DNA of 64,000 nucleotides from Boletus sp. NGJ (lineage: Eukaryota; Basidiomycota; Agaricomycetes; Boletales; Boletaceae): assembly GCA_019096195.1 (NCBI GenBank), contig JAGTXK010000229.1, positions 1 through 64,000 on the forward strand. The letters run 5' to 3'. Made by a program: the position numbers and the translations under genes. Shown here piece by piece: positions 56,964 through 64,000 of this stretch. Position 1 is the first letter of the stretch. Each line of letters starts with the position of its first letter. A model generated the notes under the pieces. The model was given only the letters and a program-made list of their open reading frames with translations. It ran no database searches and was not told where the DNA came from.

Positions 56964-59735
56964 TTAATGTATCAATCCCTTGAGCCAGCCCTTGGCCGAC
57001 AACCCTTCCAGCTCTAGTGAACCGATCCCGGTCCGTTTTCCTTTTCGCCACACTTCCACGAGACCTCTTGCTTCGTATGGCAGGATGTCAGTGTTGAGGG
57101 TCCCAACAGTAATATGAAGGGTGTCTCGAACATCAGCCGGCAATGTGGAGACGAACTCATGCTTTTCTTGTCCTGGATCAGCTTCGTTGTCGGCTTCTTT
57201 GGCAACTTCCAAGTCTTCGACGGTCAATGCCATAACCCTGTTATTCCAAACAAGGTGTCCGAGAGTAAATGAGAAGATGGGGTGTGTCGGCAATCGATCA
57301 AGTGCGGTACACCGATCCCAAAGGTCTACGTCCGCGGGCAGGCCAGCCCTGTGTGCGATGGTGATATGAGGTCGATCGACGACCCGTTTATCGCTGACCA
57401 ATTTGAGCCAAAACGTCTTGCCATCATACGGGAGGTCTTCTTCTTGTTCCATCTGGGGTGCGACGATGGCCCCGAGGTCTATTTCGGGCAATATCGCAAA
57501 GTATCGTGGTGATGTAGGCGCTTTCGTCTCCTTCTCCTTCTTCTCTGCCCCTTTCTTCGTCGCTGGCGTATATCCTTTTGCGACTGCCACGGCTTCGTCG
57601 ACTTTCTCCTGGCTGGGTCGCTCCAAGCCAAGGATGTTAACGCATCCATCGACCGCACGAGCCACTGCCGCTTCGAGCAGCTCGCTAACATTCATCTTGA
57701 TGCTGGCGTCTACTTCGGAGTCAGCAAGCTTTTCCGTGTCGTGGAGGAATTGCCAGATAACGTCTTCATGCGACTTTCCAACCTTGTCAAATTGTAGGGT
57801 CTGGTGTTTGTCGCCACGATCTGAGATACGATTTTCACATACTCGAAATATTGTCGCTCGCGGCTGGTCCAGAGTCCAATATAGCGCGAGTAGGCGGACT
57901 GGTGGATGGATTTTGGCCACAGCGTCGCGCAATGCCTCTCGGTGCTGTCGCAGATGGTTGTTCCTACATATGAATTTTGTGAACAAACACTCCATGAAGT
58001 GAAATCGTAAACTAACTTGTCAGCGATAACAACATCATGTTGTTTGAGGAGATTGGTAACATTTTTGATAAAGCTGTGTGCCGACTTCTTCTTGGTTTGC
58101 AGGTCATCACTTTGGGTATGTCCGAACCCAAAAAGATGGCTGAGTGCAACAGAGACCGACGTCTTGCCTGGGTTTCGGCAAGATCAACTTCATGACCATC
58201 GAGAGAGCAGGGATCGACTCACCACACCCTGGGACAGCAACGGGCACGATGATGGTCTTACCAAACTCCTTAACGACGTGCTCTGGCTCCGCGAGGTCAG
58301 ATAGATCCGTCTTCCCATGCCCGGCGCTCAGCCACCTCAAAAATCGCTCTCGAGTGGCTATGATTCCCTTTCCTTGCGCATACCCCTGGAAGGCACTACG
58401 GTTTGCTCGAATCTCATTCTTGACCCACTTGAGATAAATCTGCGTCTCCTTGCGCTTCATCTTGGACGTGGGAAGTTTGGCGTCATCGAGTGAGCCCCCG
58501 GTGGACAAGAGCGACTTTGTGATTTCCCGCCAATCGCGGTACATCATATACGGCTCGTCAAACTTCACCTTGAAGAAGAACGAAGAACCAGGTGGATACG
58601 GTGGTCGTTTGTCACGAGACGTCGAGCCAGGTTTCGGGTCAACGATGCGGGTGCGAACGACGAACCCTTCCAGCGGCTCTCCTTTCCATTTTCCCGTTTC
58701 GGCAATCCCGTCAGTGAATGCTTTCACTTCTGCTAGTGTGTCGTATGTAATGGTCGCCGTCTTCAAGAAGCCCCACTCTTCTGCGAACGCATCGATGACT
58801 TGCGTAGGGAGGGTGTGGAAGTCCTTGCGAGTCTCATTTATGCCATGTAGATAAAGGCCAGACTTCTCTAGCGGATAAGCTAATACGTGTTCCTCAAAGT
58901 CGTCATCGCAGAGCTTGCACGAATCATTAGCTCGCGAATCCAAACAATCTCCGGGCAAAGATCTACCTCTGCTATTGCAGTCCAGTTCTTCTCCCAGAGG
59001 GCGGCTGCGAGTTGCTCTTCCGTTTTCCCCTTTGATGCGATATGCGTTTTGAGCCATCTATGACCGGCTTGTGAATGTGTCTCTAGGACGCCACCCATCT
59101 CTCCTAGGGCGTGTTTGGACGTGACAATCAAGTCGGAAGGCGAGATAGCAGCAACAAATATGATGCAGCCATTTGACTTCATCGACAACGTGTATTCTGG
59201 ACCAGTGTGCGCCTCCAAGGACGACCACTGCCATGCACAAACGACAAACGACAAAGAAAGGAATGGAATCAGGAACCACTTTCTTCGCAAATCAAGACAA
59301 CTTTGAGCTTACGTCCGTCCAAGGCACCTCCCCGATGTTGAAGAACTTGTCATATCCACGGGCGACAATCTGATATCGAGGTTGATCGCTACCTGCCTCC
59401 TTGTTCAGCTCTCTTGTGAATAGACCTCGGGCGAGCGTCGGGAACGGCGAAGGAACGTCATAGTACTTGAACTCGCTCATCTTCCAGCTCCGAATCTTGA
59501 CCGTGGGGTCCGATGGCACGGGATAAACAGTCGATCGAATGAGCTTGGGTGACTTTTGTGAGATCCGATGCAGGTCAGCGATAAGCTGAGAGTCTTGGAC
59601 GTTGAAACGCGATTCGGTCATCGTGGAATGTGCCCAGCGAAAACGAGACGCGTCAAAGCGGACGGATGTACGTCTCGTTGTTGGGCATATGTACTGAAGA
59701 AAACGCGGTGCTGATGAAGTCAGAATGTTGGGCAC
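56964..59735 (-). CDS. trl1: tRNA ligase Trl1 (ligase, kinase and cyclic phosphodiesterase)
   Basis: Fungal Trl1 joins tRNA halves after intron removal and splices HAC1/XBP1-type mRNA in the unfolded-protein response. The ligase domain has SWKMSEFKYYDVPSPFPTLA, RYQIVARGYDKFFNIGEVPW and the nucleotidyl-Lys motif KSNG (SMKSNGCIIFV). The kinase P-loop VAVPGCGKTSVSVAL is made by splicing out 58168-58222, which interrupts the Walker A motif. The C-terminal phosphodiesterase has two HxT motifs, RPHITIAHR and LHITVGT. About 850 residues in at least five exons, normal for the family. The first ATG (59735) adds a 38-residue Arg/Ser/Thr-rich leader before a second ATG at 59621 where family similarity starts. 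Confidence 0.95.
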
Positions 59736-60182
59736 GAGTCAGGTAATAGGTTGGGTTCGCTTACCAGGCGTGACTCGGGTTGACTAACTAAAACTTGTAA
59801 ATGCTCCCGAAAGAGGATGGTAGTGGGTTCCAATCCTGTGTCAAAACGGACGACTCGGCGTGATAGTCCAGCTACTATTACGGCCGACTGTCGAGGACTG
59901 CTTCAACAGCGTCATATAGCAGGCACTGCCACGAATTCCTTATAAGTTATGGTCCACCTGCTATATACTACGACAGCGCACGGGACGTGATTTTCACTGG
60001 GAAGAATGACTCAACTTAAGGTAGGCAGTCCAAACTATTCTCGACTTGTCACGGTCAGTGGTATGATAATATTTGACACATTCAGTGTTCGTATAACTAC
60101 ACCTGCAAGCAACCAGATCGACCGAAACTGAAGAAATTTACAACCGCATAGTACACTGTCATGACACAATCATCAAAAAGTC
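59736..60182. other. short intergenic region
   Basis: About 450 bases between the Trl1 start and the 3' end of the RBR ligase gene. It contains the divergent side of the Trl1 promoter and the RBR terminator region. A GGTTCCAATCC motif near 59828 resembles a tRNA B box, but no tRNA fold could be drawn. No gene is seen. Confidence 0.5.
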
Positions 60183-63100
60183 TCACATAATCGCACACCA
60201 GCCCCCACTCTCTCGTTCTTGTTGTGCTCTGCGCCTTTCCTCTGCTTCTCGACGCAGACGCTGTTCTCTCACACGTCTCTCCTGCTCCTCGAGCTCCCGC
60301 TGCTGTCGCAACCTGAAGAGGCGCAGTCTCTCCTCTTCCTCACGTAGGCGTTCCCTTGCCTGGTGTGCTACGCCGAGATAGTCTCCACCTAACATGGCAG
60401 CGTCCCGGAGCCATGCTGGACGTGGTTCGTTTGCATTTCGCAACGCAGCGGCCCGACGCTCCTCCGCCTGTCGAATAAGCTCTCGTTGTTCTTCGATATC
60501 GACCGGAAAACCAAGGTGCATGGGTGGCTCCGGAACAGCCGGCACGTCGTCGTGGATCGTCCCATGGGCAGTACGCATGTGGGTGTAAATCGTCTCGTGG
60601 GTAAAGATACCCATACATCGCCAACAAATGTGTGCGCCACACCTAACGATCAAGGAGTTACGTGCCGACGAGTTAGTCAAACTTTTTGGAAAAAAAAATA
60701 GGGATGGTTGTTGCGTACGCGCATGTCATGTGGTTACACCCCTCCAGTTTCTCGATTGGCACGCTGCACCGTGGACATTTTTTCACCCGTCCGCCTTGCG
60801 AAGCAATCCAGGCATCGTTTAGGCGCTCCATTTCTGCAGGATCTCGTCGTGCTTTGCTTTCAGCACAAGACATGCCATCGTGCCCATCTTCGTGACATCC
60901 ATTACACACAGCGGAGAAACAAGATGGACAGTGCAGCGTTTGAGCAGCCGTGCCAGCCTGAACCGCACGATAGATTTGCGTGCAGTCCGGAGTTCTACAG
61001 TGCTTGAACTCCTCGGGGTGTTTCGCGATATACACGTCGAATGCTGCTTCCAGCAGCCGATTGAATGATGCTGGGGGTAGGAACTGTTGGATCGTAGGGA
61101 TGGCGATCGGAACGCGACACCGAGTTTCATCTCCGAGGCAGGTCAGAGGTACTTGATCCGAGTCAAGAGCCGACGAAATGAAATGGCGGAGACAGGCAAC
61201 ACAGTACATATGACCGCAGCCCAGCTGATGCGGAGAAGAGACACTATCGTAGCAAATTGGGCAAGTTTGGCTACCCTGTGATGCATTGGGGAGGCCACGA
61301 TCGCCTTTCTGAGAGAGCGTGATAAGACGATCTAGAGCATGCCGTGCGTCTTCGCCGCCTGAAACCGTTACTTTCCTGGAAGACATTGCAAACCTGACGT
61401 TGTTTTCTCCGAGTGTCTCCTTCAGCTGCTGGATCCCTTCTCTGACAAAGAAGCCCACAGAATGCCGCGCGAGAGTGACGGTGTAGTCCAAAGAAGCGAG
61501 CCTGTCGAGCTCGTCCTTGATCATCTCGCGAGCTTGATCGACAGCTCTTGACGTCCCGTAGACCTTCAAGGATTGGCGTTTCCAATCGGCGCGCAAGCAC
61601 GCTCCAGTTTCCGAATGGACGCGGAGGACGAACGGATTGCCGGGATTGCCCAATGACCGATGCCAACCCTCTACTTTATCTCCCCTAGCTAGATTCTCGA
61701 CCCTCACCTTCAAGGCACCTGTCGCTTCCTTAACTGATCCAGAAAGTTGAATGCGAACAATGTTCCCAGACTCGCGCACATTGAGTGTGCAGGCTCTCCT
61801 ATCCTTTATCGAGCCCAAAAGGGATTCCCACTGTGCCCTTTGAGCCTTGTACTGTTCCACCGGAATAACAAGCGTGAAGTGCATCGGATCGGGAAGTCTG
61901 AGCCAAACAGGTTGATGGCCATATCGCTTATCGGAAAGACTTGTGTAGGCGGTGTGGGCGTCATCCCACGAGGAAAAGTAAGCACGTGCAGAAACGACAC
62001 CTTCCATGGTACAGGTGCCAGGAGGGTCGTCGAATTTCGTGAGTCCTCCTGGCACAGCCAGCTCGATATCGCCCCGAACTTGTCTAGCAATTTGGTCGAC
62101 GGAGTAAACGATGCCAAAGGCACCACCAATAGGTAGTCGCTTGACGGACGCCGAGCCCGTGAGTCCAACGACGTCCTCATCGGTCACAGAAGGTGGAAGA
62201 TTACTGATTTTGACCGCGTTAAGTCGCAAATTGGGTACGAAACGACCACGGGGTTGAGAATTCATCTCAACTTTGATGCGACGACCGCCATAAACAAAAC
62301 GGTCGAGTTCTTTGACCTTGGCATTGGCTGCAGCCATATCGATATACTCCGCAATATAGCGCGTGGAGGAGGCACGCCAGGATATGGTGAGGATGTCGGA
62401 ACTTTGACCAGTGGCAGCGCTCATACCCTCAAGGGAGTTGGTAGCGGACATTTCGACCGTTAGAGTTTCCTCGTGAAACTCAACACCATCAAGACCCAAG
62501 GCAAGTGCGCGTCCAGCAACAATGTCTGTGACGATCTGTGCCTCGGGCCTGCGATCGGACCTTTTCTTGATGAAGAAGTGGATATGATTGATATCTAATC
62601 CCTGGCCCCTGAGTAAAGCGTGGATATCATCCTCTTTTACATCGACAGGGAGGTTTCCAACGCGTAACGTGCATGTCTCGAAACCTGTTACTAGATTGGA
62701 AACATCTAGCCCCGCACTGTAAGCCACGATGGAACCAAAGACGACTTGGCTGATTGTTTTGGCTGCTTCTTCTCTGATAGTGGCGTTTGCACGCTCACGA
62801 GCAGCAGCAGCTCCGGCTTCCTGCGCCACCCGAATAAGGTCAACACGTGGCAAACATGCGGAGGTGCTGGGACCGTCCTCCACTAGGAGCGGTACTGGAC
62901 GTGAGGCAGCACAGAATTTCTGCTTGTCTGCTCTGAAGGACTCGAGCACTGGTTTCTGTACCTGTGGTTCAATGACATGTGAGTTCCGTTGTACAAACAA
63001 GAAACATACATCAACATCGTGACGAAACCAACACTTTGACCCTTTGGTACAAGTCCCAGCCTTCCAAGCACGGCAAGGGATATCCCCACGCTTGGGTCTG

Positions 63101-63461
63101 GGGCGAGCATCAGAGGCGTCGTGGGAAGGAGGACTAGACGCCGGGTCTGAAAAAGCGGAGTCGTGGCGCTGGCAAGAGCATTCAGTGTCGTCAATATATC
63201 CAAAGAGTTGAATCGAACTACTGGCAGATCCGAATGCGTAGTATCTTTCCCTGTAGTCTGGGGGCGAACAGCGTTGGAGGAGTCAATGGTCGGCGCTTAT
63301 GGACGGCACAGGAGCGGGTCTACCTGCACGGGCTGCACATCCCCCTCATGACTGAACTTGCACTTGTCTCCAAAGCGACAATGTCCTTGACTGTAAAAAC
63401 GGCACGGTGCAGGCTTGCGGTTACGAACCCCAATGGAGCCTGAGTGGCTGGAGGAGTTCAT
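60183..63461 (-). CDS. RBR (RING-IBR-RING) E3 ubiquitin ligase with two CCCH zinc fingers and a CaaX end
   Basis: The N-terminus holds two CCCH fingers of C-x7-C-x5-C-x3-H spacing: CRFYSQGHCRFGDKCKFSH (about 63347-63405) and CRAWKAGTCTKGSKCWFRH (about 63020-63077). A large middle follows with RRM-like strands (TCTLRVGNLPVDVKEDDIHA; AVKISNLPPSVTDEDVV) and a KH-like part. The RBR unit starts at CPICYDSV (about 61265), with the IBR ending VCNGCHEDGHDGMSC, and RING2 KKCPRCSVPIEKLEGCNHMT, where the Cys of EGC is the expected catalytic residue. RING2 is completed by splicing into RCMGIFTHETIYTHMRTAHG. A 100-residue Arg/Glu coiled coil ends in CAIM. About 1000 residues, at least four exons. It probably ubiquitinates RNA-bound targets; this is inferred from domains. 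Confidence 0.92.
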
Positions 63462-64000
63462 GGTGGGGCAGGTTGAAAGAACGTGTTCACTGCTTATACA
63501 ATTTGAATCGCCACCCAGTAACGATACCATGAACACCGATTTGGTTCCACCTGGTGGATCAGCGCATGCCCCATGCAGCCATGTCATAAGACAGCTGTTC
63601 AGGAGTCCTCATGGCAGAGAATAAGCGTTACCCGTGATGATACTTGAAAAACTTTTGGGCCAATGAGTCGAGTTGCCACTGGGAAACAACTTGAAGACAG
63701 TTATCTTGCTGCAACCCTCCAATCCATCTACTCATCAAAGTATAGGATAAAATCAAGTAATTAGGACAATCCGCAATTGATCTCCGCGGTCACCAAATTA
63801 CCGGTGTTTAAAATTTGAATGAAATCTGAAAAATACAGTAAAATGCAATTTCTTTGTTGCAGCCACTGTTCGAGTCGTATATCCTCGTAATAAAGTTATC
63901 GTTAATTCGAAGGCCCTGGCAGCGTGACAATCATTCGAATCAACTCTGAGCAGGAACACCTCCGGGGTCTGGGGTCTCCAAGCAAATGATATAGCAAAGA
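63462..64000. other. promoter side of the RBR gene, no gene seen
   Basis: The stretch becomes AT-rich from about 63640 and shows no coding frame, RNA gene or repeat that I can support. It should contain the RBR ligase promoter. Confidence 0.5.

Noticed and set aside
59795-59845. tRNA-like B box GGTTCCAATCC
   Set aside because: No matching A box at the right distance, and T-arm and acceptor stems cannot be paired well; more likely chance or a very old tRNA-derived repeat.
1-64000. CRISPR arrays, bacterial operons or phage genes
   Set aside because: The window is plainly eukaryotic nuclear DNA with spliceosomal introns; no regular spaced repeats were seen.

Overview
The window is a stretch of a nuclear genome from a filamentous basidiomycete, most likely an Agaricomycete. 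Genes are split by many short GT-AG introns (mostly 40-65 nt, some 29-39 nt). The gene content is typical of mushroom-lineage fungi: FunK1-type kinases, F-box and BTB proteins with lineage-specific tails, a Galpha protein with a long helical-domain insert, a basidiomycete-style half ABC transporter, and CHS7. A Rhizoctonia/Ceratobasidium-like source is my guess from gene flavour and is not proven here.

Layout. Bases 1-1916 are a repeat block. It carries two hammerhead self-cleaving ribozymes of different topology (about 430-486 and 1026-1102), a TATA box just upstream of the second, interstitial CCCTAA telomere-type repeats (1156-1182), a 270-bp direct repeat (1-273 and 1469-1741) and an inverted partial copy. 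This looks like the subtelomeric end of a chromosome, with terminal pieces of a telomere-associated Penelope-like (Coprina-type) retroelement. From 2.4 to 36.9 kb the window is gene-rich: proteasome lid subunit Rpn7, a BTB protein, an ABC transporter, Atg14, an F-box protein, a small membrane protein, a KLHDC4/Kel3 kelch protein, a roadblock/LC7 dynein light chain, a FunK1 kinase, two tandem aldo-keto reductases, the chitin-synthase chaperone Chs7, an unknown protein, a KIN1-type kinase relic, GOLPH3/Vps74, and a second large kinase gene with one reading-frame break. From 36.9 to 41.6 kb there is no convincing intact gene, only decayed repeat-like DNA. From 41.6 to 46.9 kb lie a Galpha subunit, an EH-domain proline-rich protein and an unknown gene. 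From 46.9 to 50.9 kb and 52.2 to 56.9 kb the DNA is mostly gene-poor around a second F-box gene. The right end carries tRNA ligase Trl1 and a large CCCH-RBR ubiquitin ligase ending in a CaaX box.

The genes are ordinary dispersed housekeeping and signalling functions (proteolysis, autophagy, Golgi retention, tRNA splicing, cell-wall synthesis, G-protein signalling). No biosynthetic gene cluster is visible. The only clear local expansion is the aldo-keto reductase pair plus a third 3'-end relic. Exon borders were derived by eye from splice consensus, reading frame and remembered family sequences, so some junctions are uncertain; this is stated per entry.
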